A stretch of DNA of 64,000 nucleotides from JAAEPI01 sp965212145 (GCA_965212145.1 CBDBUY010000001.1:62001-126000), one strand, 5' to 3'; shown: positions 16,356-25,822, counted from the first letter of the stretch. Numbers and translations are program-made. Notes: generated by a model from the sequence alone, not told the origin.

Positions 16356-18380
16356 ATGGCATTTAGACTGGTTTCGGACTTTGAGCCTACAGGCGATCAA
16401 CCTCAGGCTATTCATCAGTTGACCGATGGGCTGGAAAGTGGTGAGCCTGCTCAAACATTGCTCGGCGTGACGGGATCAGGTAAAACATTCACGATCGCCA
16501 ATGTCATTAAAGAAGTGGATAGACCCACTTTGGTGCTGAGCCACAATAAAACCCTTGCTGCCCAGCTCTATGGCGAATTCAAAAGTTTCTTCCCCGACAA
16601 TGCCGTTGAGTACTTCATTTCCTATTACGACTACTACCAGCCCGAAGCATTTCTGCCGACCACTGGTCTCTATATTGAGAAGGACTTGTCCATCAATGAC
16701 GAGATAGAAAAGCTGCGACTAAGTGCCACGTCTTCGTTATTAACAGGGCGCAGAGACATCATTGTGGTGGCCAGCGTTTCCTGTATCTACGGTATCGGGA
16801 ACCCTGAGGAGTTCGGGAAAAACGTGGTGCACCTGCAAGTGGGAGATACGATCAGTCGCTCGAATTTTCTATTCAAAATGGTGGAAATTCTCTACAGTCG
16901 ATCCGATCTGGAATTCAAGCGAGGAACATTCCGGGTCAAAGGCGACACGGTAGACGTATTCGTAGCTTATGCCGATTTTGCGTATCGCTTTATTTTCTGG
17001 GGAGATGAGATCGAAACCATACAGCGGATAGACCCACACTCAGGAAATAAGATTTCCGACGAAAAGATGGTGACGATCTTCCCTGCAAATCTTTTTGTCA
17101 CCGGCAAAGATCTCGTACACAAGGTCATTCATGAAATTCAGGATGATTTAGTCGAGCAGGTGCAGTTTTTCGAAAATGAGCGAAGATTCCAGGAAGCCAA
17201 ACGGCTGAAAGAACGGACCGAATTTGACATGGAAATGATGCGCGAGTTGGGCTATTGCTCCGGCATAGAAAATTATTCGAGATACTTTGACCGCCGTGAT
17301 CCGGGTACTCGTCCGTTCTGTCTGCTTGACTATTTCCCCGATGATTACCTGATGGTAATCGATGAAAGTCACGTAACCATCCCGCAGATCCGCGCCATGT
17401 GGGGAGGTGATCGGAGTAGGAAAGTCAACCTGGTAGATTATGGTTTCAGGTTACCTGCCGCCATGGACAACCGACCACTCAAGTTCGACGAATTTGAGTC
17501 TATGCTTAATCAAGCCATTTTCGTCAGCGCCACGCCATCTGATTATGAATTAAGAAAATCAGAGGGCATCATCGTCGAGCAAATAATTCGTCCTACAGGT
17601 CTCTTAGATCCAGAAATCGAAGTTCGTCCCAGTCTCAATCAGATCGATGATCTCATGGAAGAAATCCAGCTCCGCATCGAGCGGGATGAGCGCGTTTTGG
17701 TGACAACCTTGACGAAAAGAATGGCTGAGGAGTTGACGAAGTTCCTCATGAATGCCAATGTGAACACCCGATACATTCACTCGGAGGTGGATACGCTAGA
17801 TAGAGTTGAAATTTTGCGTCAGCTGCGCCTCGGTGAGTTTGACGTACTAGTCGGTGTAAACCTTTTACGAGAAGGGTTGGATTTGCCAGAGGTGTCTTTG
17901 GTGGCGATCATAGATGCTGACAAGGAAGGTTTCTTGAGGAATGAAAAGTCCATGATTCAGACCATCGGGCGAGCAGCTAGAAACGAAAACGGCCGGGTGA
18001 TCATGTACGCCAACAAAATGACGGGCAGTATGCAGAGAGCCATAGATGAAACGAATCGCCGGCGACTGATTCAGCAAGAGTACAATGCCAAGCACGGCAT
18101 AACACCTACCACCATCATCAAAGATCGTGACGCCATTTTGGGTCAAACCGGAGTGGCCGACAAGAAAAAAGGAGCCAAAAATTATTACATGGAATCCGAG
18201 CCGACGATTGCTGCCGATCCTGTAGTAGAGTACATGGGTATAGATGAACTGAAAAAACTGGCAGCCGAGACTAAGAGAAAAATGGAGAAAGCCGCCAAGG
18301 ACATGGACTTCATGGAAGCTGCCCGCTACCGAGACGATTGGATGGATCTGGAAAAACTGATCAAGAAAAAGAACTCCTAG
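16356..18380 (+). CDS. uvrB: Excinuclease ABC subunit B
   Basis: 674 residues. Damage-verifying helicase-like subunit of nucleotide excision repair. Walker A LGVTGSGKTFT near residue 40, the beta-hairpin stretch YYDYYQPEAFLP, DESHVTIPQ, and helicase motif VI region QTIGRAARN; C-terminal UVR domain (KRKMEKAAKDMDFMEAARYRD) that binds UvrC. Normal length. Its stop TAG shares the sequence CTAG with the stop of the converging prfC gene. Confidence 0.98.
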   Translation: MAFRLVSDFEPTGDQPQAIHQLTDGLESGEPAQTLLGVTGSGKTFTIANVIKEVDRPTLVLSHNKTLAAQLYGEFKSFFPDNAVEYFISYYDYYQPEAFLPTTGLYIEKDLSINDEIEKLRLSATSSLLTGRRDIIVVASVSCIYGIGNPEEFGKNVVHLQVGDTISRSNFLFKMVEILYSRSDLEFKRGTFRVKGDTVDVFVAYADFAYRFIFWGDEIETIQRIDPHSGNKISDEKMVTIFPANLFVTGKDLVHKVIHEIQDDLVEQVQFFENERRFQEAKRLKERTEFDMEMMRELGYCSGIENYSRYFDRRDPGTRPFCLLDYFPDDYLMVIDESHVTIPQIRAMWGGDRSRKVNLVDYGFRLPAAMDNRPLKFDEFESMLNQAIFVSATPSDYELRKSEGIIVEQIIRPTGLLDPEIEVRPSLNQIDDLMEEIQLRIERDERVLVTTLTKRMAEELTKFLMNANVNTRYIHSEVDTLDRVEILRQLRLGEFDVLVGVNLLREGLDLPEVSLVAIIDADKEGFLRNEKSMIQTIGRAARNENGRVIMYANKMTGSMQRAIDETNRRRLIQQEYNAKHGITPTTIIKDRDAILGQTGVADKKKGAKNYYMESEPTIAADPVVEYMGIDELKKLAAETKRKMEKAAKDMDFMEAARYRDDWMDLEKLIKKKNS

Positions 18381-19954
18381 AACTCGCTGATAGAGTGGAA
18401 TTCGATCTTCGGGAAATTCTCCTCCACCATCTGTAGCCAGGCTTTCGTTTCAGCCATAAATACCAATTTCCCTTCCTTGTCTCTCGCGATGTGTCGGTGC
18501 TTGTCCTTCACGAACGCATCCACATCCTTTTCTTCTCCACCGATCCAGCAGGCCTTGTAAATATTCACTGGTTCAAAACGAACGCTTGCACTGTACTCAT
18601 TGAGCAATCTGTGCTGAAGTACCTCAAACTGCAGCGCCCCCACAGTTCCTACAACTTTTCGAGCTCCCATTTCATAGCTGAATAACTGCGCCACACCCTC
18701 GTCCATCAATTGCCCAAGGCCTTTTTCCAGCTGCTTGGATTTCATGGCGTCCAGATTGATTACTTCTTTGAAAAGCTCAGGTGAAAAGCTTGGGATACCC
18801 TTGTAGAGTCCTTTCTCCCCTTCGCTCAGGGTGTCCCCAATCTTCAGGTTCCCTGTGTCGTAAAGGCCGACGATATCTCCCGGATATGCTTCGTCGATGG
18901 TCTCCTTTTGCTGCGCCATAAATGCCGTGGCGTTAGAAAACCGAAGTTTCTTGTCGTGACGAACGTGGTAGTAATTGCTGCCTCTTTCAAACTTCCCAGA
19001 GCATACACGCACAAACGCCAATCTGTTTCGATGCTTAGGATCCATGTTCGCGTGAATCTTGAAAATAAAACCGGAGAATTTCGGATCGGTCGGTGGAATC
19101 TCTCGCTCCTCTGTGACCCTTGGCTTTGGTGTTGGTGCCAGCTGAGAAAAGCAATCCAGCAGTTCACGAACCCCGAAATTACTCACCGCACTTCCGAAGA
19201 AAACCGGAGCAACTTGCCCATTCAAATACGCCTCCTTGTCAAGCTCTCCATAGACACCCTCCACCAATTCAATTTCTTCCTTCAAGGTGGAAATTGACGA
19301 TTCCGGCAAATGTTTGGTCAATTCGGGATCGTCAAGATCATTGATTTCCACTACCTCATCCGCACGCTTGGTTTTACTAGGCTCGTAGAGGTTCAGGTTG
19401 TTTTCGAACATGTTGTAAACGCCCCTCAAACTTTTCCCCATGCCAATTGGCCAGGTCATCGGTCGAACCTTGATATCCAGTTTTTGCTCGATTTCATCTA
19501 GTAGATCAAAAGGATCCTGACCTTCACGGTCGAGCTTATTAATGAAACAGATTACCGGAGTGTTTCTCATTCGACACACTTCCATCAGTTTCTCTGTCTG
19601 CCGCTCCACTCCTTTCACGCAATCGATCACCATGATCACACTATCTACGGCGGTCAATGTCCTATAAGTGTCCTCGGCAAAATCCTCGTGACCCGGCGTA
19701 TCCAGAATGTTGATTTTGAGGCCTTTGTAGTCAAATCCCATCACGGAAGTAGCTACTGAGATGCCTCTTTGCTTTTCTATATCCATCCAATCAGATCGAG
19801 TGTTCATATCGATCTTGTTGGACTTTACAGCACCCGCAGATTGGATGGCACCTCCAAAAAGAAGCAACTTCTCCGTTAGAGTTGTTTTTCCGGCATCAGG
19901 GTGAGCAATGATCCCAAAAGTCTTTCGTCTCGCTATTTCTTTTTCTAAGGACAT
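18377..19954 (-). CDS. prfC: Peptide chain release factor 3
   Basis: 525 residues. GTPase that removes RF1/RF2 from the ribosome after termination. G1 AHPDAGKTTLTE near residue 20, effector region RGISVATSVM, G3 DTPGHEDF, G4 FINKLDREG, then translational-GTPase domain II and the RF3-type C-terminal domain. Tail-to-tail overlap with uvrB is four bases; no room for separate terminators. Confidence 0.97.
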   Translation of the reverse strand: MSLEKEIARRKTFGIIAHPDAGKTTLTEKLLLFGGAIQSAGAVKSNKIDMNTRSDWMDIEKQRGISVATSVMGFDYKGLKINILDTPGHEDFAEDTYRTLTAVDSVIMVIDCVKGVERQTEKLMEVCRMRNTPVICFINKLDREGQDPFDLLDEIEQKLDIKVRPMTWPIGMGKSLRGVYNMFENNLNLYEPSKTKRADEVVEINDLDDPELTKHLPESSISTLKEEIELVEGVYGELDKEAYLNGQVAPVFFGSAVSNFGVRELLDCFSQLAPTPKPRVTEEREIPPTDPKFSGFIFKIHANMDPKHRNRLAFVRVCSGKFERGSNYYHVRHDKKLRFSNATAFMAQQKETIDEAYPGDIVGLYDTGNLKIGDTLSEGEKGLYKGIPSFSPELFKEVINLDAMKSKQLEKGLGQLMDEGVAQLFSYEMGARKVVGTVGALQFEVLQHRLLNEYSASVRFEPVNIYKACWIGGEEKDVDAFVKDKHRHIARDKEGKLVFMAETKAWLQMVEENFPKIEFHSISEF

Positions 19955-19973
19955 CCCATTTCAAAATTGGCTG

Positions 19974-19981
19974 CAAAGGTA
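19974..19981 (-). promoter_or_regulatory. -7 promoter element of prfC
   Basis: TACCTTTG on the minus strand, 19 bases before the prfC ATG, fits TAnnTTTG. Confidence 0.55.
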
Positions 19982-20007
19982 GCCGATCCGCCTACTTTCA
20001 GAAACCC

Positions 20008-20015
20008 TACATTTG
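20008..20015 (+). promoter_or_regulatory. -7 promoter element of the RNA methyltransferase gene
   Basis: TACATTTG followed by CACC fits TAnnTTTG and lies 17 bases before the TTG start at 20033. It lies inside the longest reading of that frame, which argues for the later start. Confidence 0.5.
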
Positions 20016-20032
20016 CACCAAAAATTGGATCA

Positions 20033-21172
20033 TTGGAATTACTGATTAAAACCCTGCACGGATTAGAGGATTGTTTGGCACAAGAGGTGACGGACATTGG
20101 AGGAGAAGATGTGAAAGTGCTTCGACGTGCGGTCTCCTGCACTGGAAATCTGGCCATGCTTTACCGAGCGAATTACACCTTGAGGACTGCACTTCGGGTG
20201 ATGGTTCCCATCAAAACATTTCAGGCAGCCAATGAGAATGAGTTATACGCTCAGCTTCGCAAAATCGACTGGGAAGATCACCTGACTATCCGACAGACAT
20301 TTGCCATTGATCACAGCATCGCAAGGGATGCGTCGCTCAAACACTCCAAGTACGCTTCTTTAAAAATGAAGGACGCCATGGTGGATCATTTCAGGGATAG
20401 ATTGGGGAAAAGACCTTCAATAAATGCCGACAACCCAGACGTACTTTTTAACCTACACGGCGTGGGAGATCAATATACCGTTTCTATGGATTCATCGGGT
20501 GCGCCATTGAACCAGCGAGGTTACAGAAAACCAGGCCATCAAGCGCCATTAAACGAGGTGTTGGCTGCCGGACTTATCAAACTTTCCGGCTGGGATGGAA
20601 AATCAACATTACTTGATCCGATGTGTGGAACGGGCACTCTTCCTGTGGAGGCGGCTCTAATCGCAAAGAATCTTCCTCCTCAAATGCTCCGATCCCATTT
20701 CGGATTCATGAACTGGTCCAATTACAACGCTATCCTATGGAACCGAATCAAGCAGGAAGCTCAGGCAGCACAGATTAGAGGCAAAATGGACATTCATGCG
20801 AACGATATGAGTGGGGAGGCCATACGCATGGTAAAAGCCACGGCCAAGGCACTTAGGTTGGGAAATGGATTTGAGATCCATCAGGGTGATTTTATTAAGA
20901 TGACCAAGCCCTCAGCCAAAGGCACGATAATTTCGAACCCTCCCTACGGTGAGCGTTTAGGAGGATCAAGGATTGTAGAATTCTACAAAATGATCGGCGA
21001 CAAACTCAAGAACGATTTCACGGATTGGGATGCTTGGATGATCAGTTCAAACTTTCAGGCGCTGAGAGCCCTGCGATTGAGCCCTTCGGAAAAACAAATC
21101 CTATTTAATGGCTCTCTTGAATGTCAGTTCTGTAAATACGAAATGTATGCAGGAAGCAAGGAAGAGGTTTAG
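20033..21172 (+). CDS. THUMP-domain 23S rRNA (guanine-N2) methyltransferase, RlmL/RlmK-N-like
   Basis: About 379 residues. N-terminal THUMP RNA-binding region (LIKTLHGLEDCLAQEV, about 1-160) and a SAM-dependent methyltransferase domain with DPMCGTGTLPVEAALIA (SAM site) and SNPPYGERLGG (NPPY catalytic motif). The frame has no ATG near the N-terminus. A TTG at 19967 would extend it through the promoter element at 20008-20015; the TTG at 20033 gives MELLIKTLHGLE, which fits the family start. Single methyltransferase domain, unlike the fused E. coli RlmKL. Exact target guanine not certain. Confidence 0.9.
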   Translation: MELLIKTLHGLEDCLAQEVTDIGGEDVKVLRRAVSCTGNLAMLYRANYTLRTALRVMVPIKTFQAANENELYAQLRKIDWEDHLTIRQTFAIDHSIARDASLKHSKYASLKMKDAMVDHFRDRLGKRPSINADNPDVLFNLHGVGDQYTVSMDSSGAPLNQRGYRKPGHQAPLNEVLAAGLIKLSGWDGKSTLLDPMCGTGTLPVEAALIAKNLPPQMLRSHFGFMNWSNYNAILWNRIKQEAQAAQIRGKMDIHANDMSGEAIRMVKATAKALRLGNGFEIHQGDFIKMTKPSAKGTIISNPPYGERLGGSRIVEFYKMIGDKLKNDFTDWDAWMISSNFQALRALRLSPSEKQILFNGSLECQFCKYEMYAGSKEEV

Positions 21173-21294
21173 CCGCAACCTAAGTTTTTCCTGAAATCCC
21201 GGTTTGGGAATCCATGCTTTTCGTTTTCATCTTCCACCAAGTCCTCATTTGGGACTTTTGGCTTAGACGCAGATTTCTTTTTGGGGTCGGTCAC
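21169..21294 (-). CDS. Small conserved-looking protein, 41 residues
   Basis: A GTG at 21292-21294 overlaps the TGA of the FKBP gene (GTGA) and opens a 41-codon frame ending at TAA 21169-21171. The protein is basic then acidic (TDPKKKSASKPKVP, NEDLVEDENE) and ends in FPNRDFRKNLGCG. The ending R-x-x-KKNLGCG/RKNLGCG is, as far as I recall, found on small uncharacterised Bacteroidota proteins; that is memory, not a search. The tail overlaps the converging methyltransferase gene by four bases. Function unknown; coupling suggests it is made with the FKBP lipoprotein. Confidence 0.6.
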   Translation of the reverse strand: MTDPKKKSASKPKVPNEDLVEDENEKHGFPNRDFRKNLGCG

Positions 21295-21989
21295 TTTTTC
21301 CTAACTGGAATTAACTCAAAAAGTATAACAGTATTTGGGTCAATTACCGGAAAACTTCCAGCCACACCATAAGCCTCGACTGATGGTAAAAGAGCAATTC
21401 CTCGTCCGTTTAAATTTACTTCTTCAAGCACAGCATGAACACCGTCTTTAAAACCAGTCAGGGCATTTTCCTGCTGAATAAACCAGCCACCCGGAGTGTG
21501 GGTTGTGAAAAATGGTTCGTAATCACGGATTTCAGAATAGATTGGGAAATAACCGTCTTCGTAATTAATATCCTCGATGATTTTTTCACCATCGTCATCA
21601 AGACTATCCAATTCAGGATTTGCTTGTGATTTCAAGAAAACTGTGTCAATGACTTTTGATTGATCCTGCTCAAGTGCTAAAGAGCCAATAGATGTATCGA
21701 AGATTTGATCATTGGTGAATCGACCTATGTAATCGTACCAGACAATGTCCTGATAGGCTATTGGTTCACCATCCCCAAGTTCCATAATCACCACCCTAAC
21801 CTCTGATTCAAGGGTATCATAGTCCACTATATCCTTACTTGCTAAGTACTCCTCGATGATCGCAATATCTTCCGCTAGCTGCACTTCAGGATCTATGGTC
21901 TCCTGGATCTGTACCTCACCACACGAAAGCGCAAGTCCAACCAACCCAAACGCCCCCACCAACATCAAATTTTTCACTTTACTCGCCAT
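21291..21989 (-). CDS. FKBP-type peptidyl-prolyl isomerase-like lipoprotein
   Basis: 232 residues. Signal peptide with lipobox ALSC (Cys23). The C-terminal part has the FKBP layout: DIVWYDYIGRFTNDQIFDTS, GGWFIQQENALTGFKDGVHAVLEEVNLNGRGIALLPSVEAYG, and the final NTVILFELIPVRKK strand. An acidic insertion (ELDSLDDDGEKIIEDINYEDG) separates the halves. It likely assists folding of envelope proteins; related lipoproteins such as GldI act in gliding and secretion. Starts 11 bases inside the end of the DHH gene. Confidence 0.85.
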   Translation of the reverse strand: MASKVKNLMLVGAFGLVGLALSCGEVQIQETIDPEVQLAEDIAIIEEYLASKDIVDYDTLESEVRVVIMELGDGEPIAYQDIVWYDYIGRFTNDQIFDTSIGSLALEQDQSKVIDTVFLKSQANPELDSLDDDGEKIIEDINYEDGYFPIYSEIRDYEPFFTTHTPGGWFIQQENALTGFKDGVHAVLEEVNLNGRGIALLPSVEAYGVAGSFPVIDPNTVILFELIPVRKK

Positions 21990-22989
21990 CTGATAAAATC
22001 CCTTGTTTTATTAAATCTTTAAATTTCTTTACTGTGCCTTCCAGACTTTCTAACGAACGTCCACCAGCTGCATTGAGGTGTCCACCTCCTTCAAAATATT
22101 TCTCCGCAAAATTATTCACTGCAATGTCTCCAACCGAACGAAATGAAATTTTAACAATTCCATCCTGCTCTTTGAACAAGGCAGCCACTTTGATCCCCTT
22201 AATCGAAAGCGCATAATTCACCAGCCCCTCTGTGTCCCCGCTCTGAAGATTAAATCGCTCAGCGTCTTCTTTGGAAATAGCAAAATATCCGATCCCGGCC
22301 TTCATGTCTACCTTGAGCAGTTCCCAGAGGGAATACCCTAAAAACCTCAAACGATTGATGGAATTGTTGTCGTAAATCAACTTAGCAATCAAGCTGGCAT
22401 TCGCTCCACGATCCACCAATCTGGAGGAAATGTGCAGCACCTTGGCATTCACATTGGAGTGCCGAAATGATCCCGTGTCCGTCATAATGCCGGCATACAG
22501 ACATTCCGCAATGTCTTTAGTGACCCACTCCTCTCCATCCAGCCCTTCTATCATCTCGTAAATGAGCTCGGCCGTGGCAGCTGCCTCAGTGGAGTGAACC
22601 ATGAATTCTCCAAACTCTTGTGGGTGTCTATGGTGATCCACGATCACTTTTTTGGTAGATGAGTTCTCAACAAACGAACTCATTGTATCAATGCGTTTGA
22701 GGTCAGAGAAATCCAGGCAAAATATCATATCAGCTGACTTTACCAGCTCCAGAATACCCTGATCGTCTTTGTTAAAAACCTTTACCGAATCGTTTCCGGG
22801 CATCCACTTTAGAAAATCGGGATAGTCCGTCGGTGTGACCACTACTGCGTTGAGTCCCTTGTTGCGCAGATAATGCATCCAGCCCAGTGACGAGCCCAGT
22901 GCGTCAGCATCCGGGTTAGCATGCGTGGTGATAACGATGTTTTTTGAAGAAGCGAGCGCTTCCTGAATAGCCTTTAAGTCCTTCATCAT
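21979..22989 (-). CDS. DHH-family phosphoesterase, NrnA-like (oligoribonuclease / pAp phosphatase)
   Basis: 336 residues. DHH domain with THANPDADALGSSLG, FCLDFSDLKR and VDHHRHP (catalytic Asp/His metal ligands), and DHHA1 domain with GGGHLNAAGGRS. Degrades 2-5 nt RNA or the sulfate-assimilation by-product pAp; which activity dominates cannot be told from sequence. First gene of a three-gene operon with the FKBP lipoprotein and the small protein; divergent from ndk. Confidence 0.92.
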   Translation of the reverse strand: MMKDLKAIQEALASSKNIVITTHANPDADALGSSLGWMHYLRNKGLNAVVVTPTDYPDFLKWMPGNDSVKVFNKDDQGILELVKSADMIFCLDFSDLKRIDTMSSFVENSSTKKVIVDHHRHPQEFGEFMVHSTEAAATAELIYEMIEGLDGEEWVTKDIAECLYAGIMTDTGSFRHSNVNAKVLHISSRLVDRGANASLIAKLIYDNNSINRLRFLGYSLWELLKVDMKAGIGYFAISKEDAERFNLQSGDTEGLVNYALSIKGIKVAALFKEQDGIVKISFRSVGDIAVNNFAEKYFEGGGHLNAAGGRSLESLEGTVKKFKDLIKQGILSDGE

Positions 22990-23117
22990 ATATGCCTAGC
23001 GGCAAATGCAATCCGCAAAGCTGCCAAAAAATGTGCAAACCGAAGAAAATAAAAAATTGAGGAGCCGTGGACAAGAGGAAGTTTTAACGAACCAAAGCAA
23101 TTTCCACCAGTAACAAT

Positions 23118-23125
23118 TACTTTTG
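23118..23125 (+). promoter_or_regulatory. -7 promoter element of ndk
   Basis: TACTTTTG followed by CGCCC matches TAnnTTTG, 38 bases before the ATG. Confidence 0.6.
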
Positions 23126-23163
23126 CGCCCGATTTACATAACTCAAATTTGACGAACAGTTTA

Positions 23164-23583
23164 ATGGCGACTAACAAGACATTTACCATGATCAAGCCGG
23201 ATGCCTTTTCAGAAGGAAATTTCGGAGCGATCACAAAAATTATTGAAGAAAATGGCTTCATCATCAAAGCGATGAAGTTGACCAAATTGACCGAAGAAAG
23301 GGCCGGCCAATTCTACGAAGTACACAAAGAGCGACCATTCTACGGAGAACTGGTGAGCTATATGTCTTCAGGACCCATCGTGGCGATGATTCTTGAAAAA
23401 GAAAATGCAGTGGAGGATTTCAGAAAGCTAATCGGTGCTACCAACCCTCAGGAAGCTGCCGAAGGAACCATCCGAAAAATGTTTGCCAAGTCTATCGACG
23501 CAAACGCTATTCACGGTTCCGACTCAGACGAAAATGCCCAAATCGAAGGAAGCTTTTTCTTCGGTGGGATTGAGAAGTTTTAA
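23164..23583 (+). CDS. ndk: Nucleoside diphosphate kinase
   Basis: 139 residues from ATG 23164 (MATNKTFTMIKPDAF). Transfers phosphate from ATP to NDPs. NAIHGSDSDENA contains the phosphorylated His117; FYGELVSYMSSGPI and LIGATNP are family motifs. Normal length. Followed by a strong terminator. Confidence 0.98.
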   Translation: MATNKTFTMIKPDAFSEGNFGAITKIIEENGFIIKAMKLTKLTEERAGQFYEVHKERPFYGELVSYMSSGPIVAMILEKENAVEDFRKLIGATNPQEAAEGTIRKMFAKSIDANAIHGSDSDENAQIEGSFFFGGIEKF

Positions 23584-23625
23584 GCACCTTTGAGAATGGG
23601 AACTGATGTCCCTGAAAAACACCAC

Positions 23626-23656
23626 AAGCCTCCGCAAATACCGGGGGCTTTTTTTT
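23626..23656 (+). terminator. Terminator of ndk
   Basis: A 9-bp stem (AAGCCTCCG / CGGGGGCTT, one T-G pair) with loop CAAATAC leads into eight T. Confidence 0.9.
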
Positions 23657-23718
23657 ACAAAAAATGGTTTGACTAAAAATATTTATCCCTAACTTAGGTA
23701 AGTGTAAATATTACTTAA

Positions 23719-24264
23719 TTGAACGTTTTAAAGTACATCATTCTTTCGTTTTCTCTTTTCCCAGCCTTTTCAGGGCACTCACAGGTTGGGATTAAGGGAG
23801 GTGCTATGATCCCAAATGGCGAATGGTCTGAATACTGGAATCCCAGTTTTGGAGTCGGCGCGTATTACAGATTTGAAAGTTCCAGAAGGATGCAAATCAC
23901 CCTTGGATTCTCACGTTATGCGCTGCTTGGTAAAGAAAAACAGTTTCCATATTCAAACGATCCGGAATGGAAGGTCCAGGTAGAACGTGTTTTGGTTTAT
24001 CCTGTCTATGCTTCTTTAGACTACTTCCCTACAGCAAACTTTCTGATCGGTGTAACTGGAGGTGGAAATTTCTTTGATCTACCCAAAAGCGACATTGCTT
24101 TTATGACAGGAGCCAGACATTCCATCGAAGACTGGTTGATGATTAGTCCGCATATTGGAATTGATAAGGGCAATATCAGAATACTACTAACCTATTCAAG
24201 CTTAGATACCCACTATTTAGAATTATCAACTGCTGTTAATTTATTTAAACCAAAATTTCTATGA
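23719..24264 (+). CDS. Outer-membrane beta-barrel-like protein of unknown function
   Basis: 181 residues from a TTG start. Signal peptide IILSFSLFPAFSGHSQ, then alternating short amphipathic strands (VGIKGGAMIPNGEW, FGVGAYYRFES, MQITLGFSRYAL, LIGVTGGGNFF, LLTYSSL) typical of small outer-membrane barrels in Bacteroidota. No named family recognised. Its TGA overlaps the ATG of the next gene (ATGA), so it is translationally coupled to the interrupted lipoprotein. Confidence 0.75.
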   Translation: MNVLKYIILSFSLFPAFSGHSQVGIKGGAMIPNGEWSEYWNPSFGVGAYYRFESSRRMQITLGFSRYALLGKEKQFPYSNDPEWKVQVERVLVYPVYASLDYFPTANFLIGVTGGGNFFDLPKSDIAFMTGARHSIEDWLMISPHIGIDKGNIRILLTYSSLDTHYLELSTAVNLFKPKFL

Positions 24265-25294
24265 AAAAGTATCACCTACCCCCCCCCCAATCGCCATTAC
24301 TTTAATCTTATTAACTGCTTGTGCTGAGAACTTATCAGAATCTCTCGAACCAGACTTGCAAGTCCATGAATTTGCCGACTTCACAGAAATGACAAGCACA
24401 GTTTATCCAGTAGGTACTCAACTCACCACTCTGAGAACCAACAATGAGATAACTGAATGGGAGTCATGGGGCAAAACTGCTGACAAGATTTATGATGATC
24501 TGTCGAATAAAATTGAATCAGGCGAAATCTCAAGTGAATCAGAACTTACCCCCTTCATAGAGACCAATGCCGAATACCTTCAATTAGAAATTGAGGATGA
24601 TGGCGAATCCTACATAAACCCGACCATCGATGACCGAATAAAGTACTTCATCAACAAGGATCGGTTATATAAAATCGAAGACGATCTATTTAAAGTTTAT
24701 TCAAACGGAACATTAAAAGTTAGTGATCGTGATCTTAACAAGGTTTCAACTTCAATTGCCTATTCTGATATCAATGACCCTAATTTTCAATCCAACAACG
24801 AAATCATCATAAGCTCAAGACTTGATGAAGGTGTTGGGGATCCGAATGATGAGTGTGGAGCCAGCAAGGTCGGGCAGACTACTACCGGAAATCAGCGAAC
24901 GAAAGTCTATGCTAAGGCAAAGCAGACTATTGGACTAAACAATCAAGTTTTTGTACAAGTGGATTATGAAGCCAAACCATTTAAGAAAGTCTTTGGAAGT
25001 TGGCACTCTGTTAAGAGAACATTCAAAGGAGCATGGGCTGCAGGTCTAGATTACGAGGACGCTTCAGGTTGGCACTTTCTATCGGACTCATATTCCTATG
25101 CCAATGTGAAAGACAATCATATTAAGTATACCGTCATTGGACATTCCTATTATTGGTACGGATCGGGCAATCCTGGATTTCACTTAAATGGAGTTTCAGT
25201 TTGGGCAGATACTCCTAGTACGAGCTACGCAGATGTAGAATGTAATGAGGAATGGATTTGTGTCCAAGAGTATTGCATACCACCATTTGGATAA
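24261..25294 (+). CDS. Lipoprotein of unknown function, out of frame at a poly-C run (phase-variable or mutated)
   Basis: The ATG at 24261 (coupled ATGA to the gene before) reads MKKYHLPPP, crosses ten C, and in the sequenced form stops at 24303-24305. One base gained or two lost in the run would join it to IAITLILLTACAENLSES, a lipoprotein signal with lipobox LTAC, and a further 310 residues ending at 25294. The mature part has no recognisable domain: an acidic N-terminal half and a Tyr/Trp-rich half (FGSWHSVKRTFKGAWAAGLDYEDASGWHFL, GHSYYWYGSGNPGFHLNG in part). As written, the downstream part has only a TTG at 24356 as possible start and would lack a signal. Either a phase-variable surface protein in its off state, or a sequencing error in the run. 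Confidence 0.75.
24279..24288 (+). repeat. Run of ten C inside the lipoprotein signal region
   Basis: C10 immediately after codon CTA of the coupled start. Runs of this length are slippage-prone and are the classical basis of phase variation. Lengths of 8 or 11 restore the frame. Confidence 0.9.
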
Positions 25295-25296
25295 GT

Positions 25297-25803
25297 ATGA
25301 AAAATATCATTTTTAGAAGTCAATTCTGCGGTTTCATTCTGATGGTCATTTCGACTATAATTTACACGTCATGTAATCAGGACGATCTTTCACCCAGCAT
25401 CTTAACAAGAGTAATAGCAAACTCTTCTGGACACGATTTGGAATTGCAGGTTTACGAAAACGGCAACATTGTAAGCTCGATTGCCATTAAGAATCAAAAG
25501 GCCGATACCACAATTGCCAAATGCTTTGTAGGCAACAGCTCACAAGGAATTGTTAAATGCTCGTTAAGCTGGGCGCTGGAAAGTTTTGATTCTGTACAAG
25601 TAGTCTTTGATGATCTTAAAACCATTAATTATCCATATTGTGAGGAACTTCCATGTTCATTCAACTGTGCCGATGTTCCGCCAAATTGTTTCGTTAATGA
25701 CAAGAATATTATGTACATGTCAAGTGAAGGAGGATATTTCACACCCCAATTAAAGATTCACGTATTTGAAATTACCGAAGAAGATTATGTCTTGGCGGAG
25801 TAA
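25297..25803 (+). CDS. Hypothetical lipoprotein
   Basis: 168 residues from ATG 25297. N-terminus MKNIIFRSQFCGFILMVISTIIYTSC with lipobox YTSC. The body contains ELQVYENGNIVSSIAIKN and several cysteines late in the chain (CEELPCSFNCADVPPNC). No family recognised. Two bases after the previous stop, so it forms a three-gene cell-surface cassette with the barrel protein and the interrupted lipoprotein. Confidence 0.75.
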   Translation: MKNIIFRSQFCGFILMVISTIIYTSCNQDDLSPSILTRVIANSSGHDLELQVYENGNIVSSIAIKNQKADTTIAKCFVGNSSQGIVKCSLSWALESFDSVQVVFDDLKTINYPYCEELPCSFNCADVPPNCFVNDKNIMYMSSEGGYFTPQLKIHVFEITEEDYVLAE

Positions 25804-25822
25804 GAATTATTCCAGGAATTTA

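Noticed and set aside
18377..18380. uvrB and prfC sharing CTAG as stop codons
   Set aside because: Real, but tail-to-tail overlaps of this size are common in compact genomes and imply no function.
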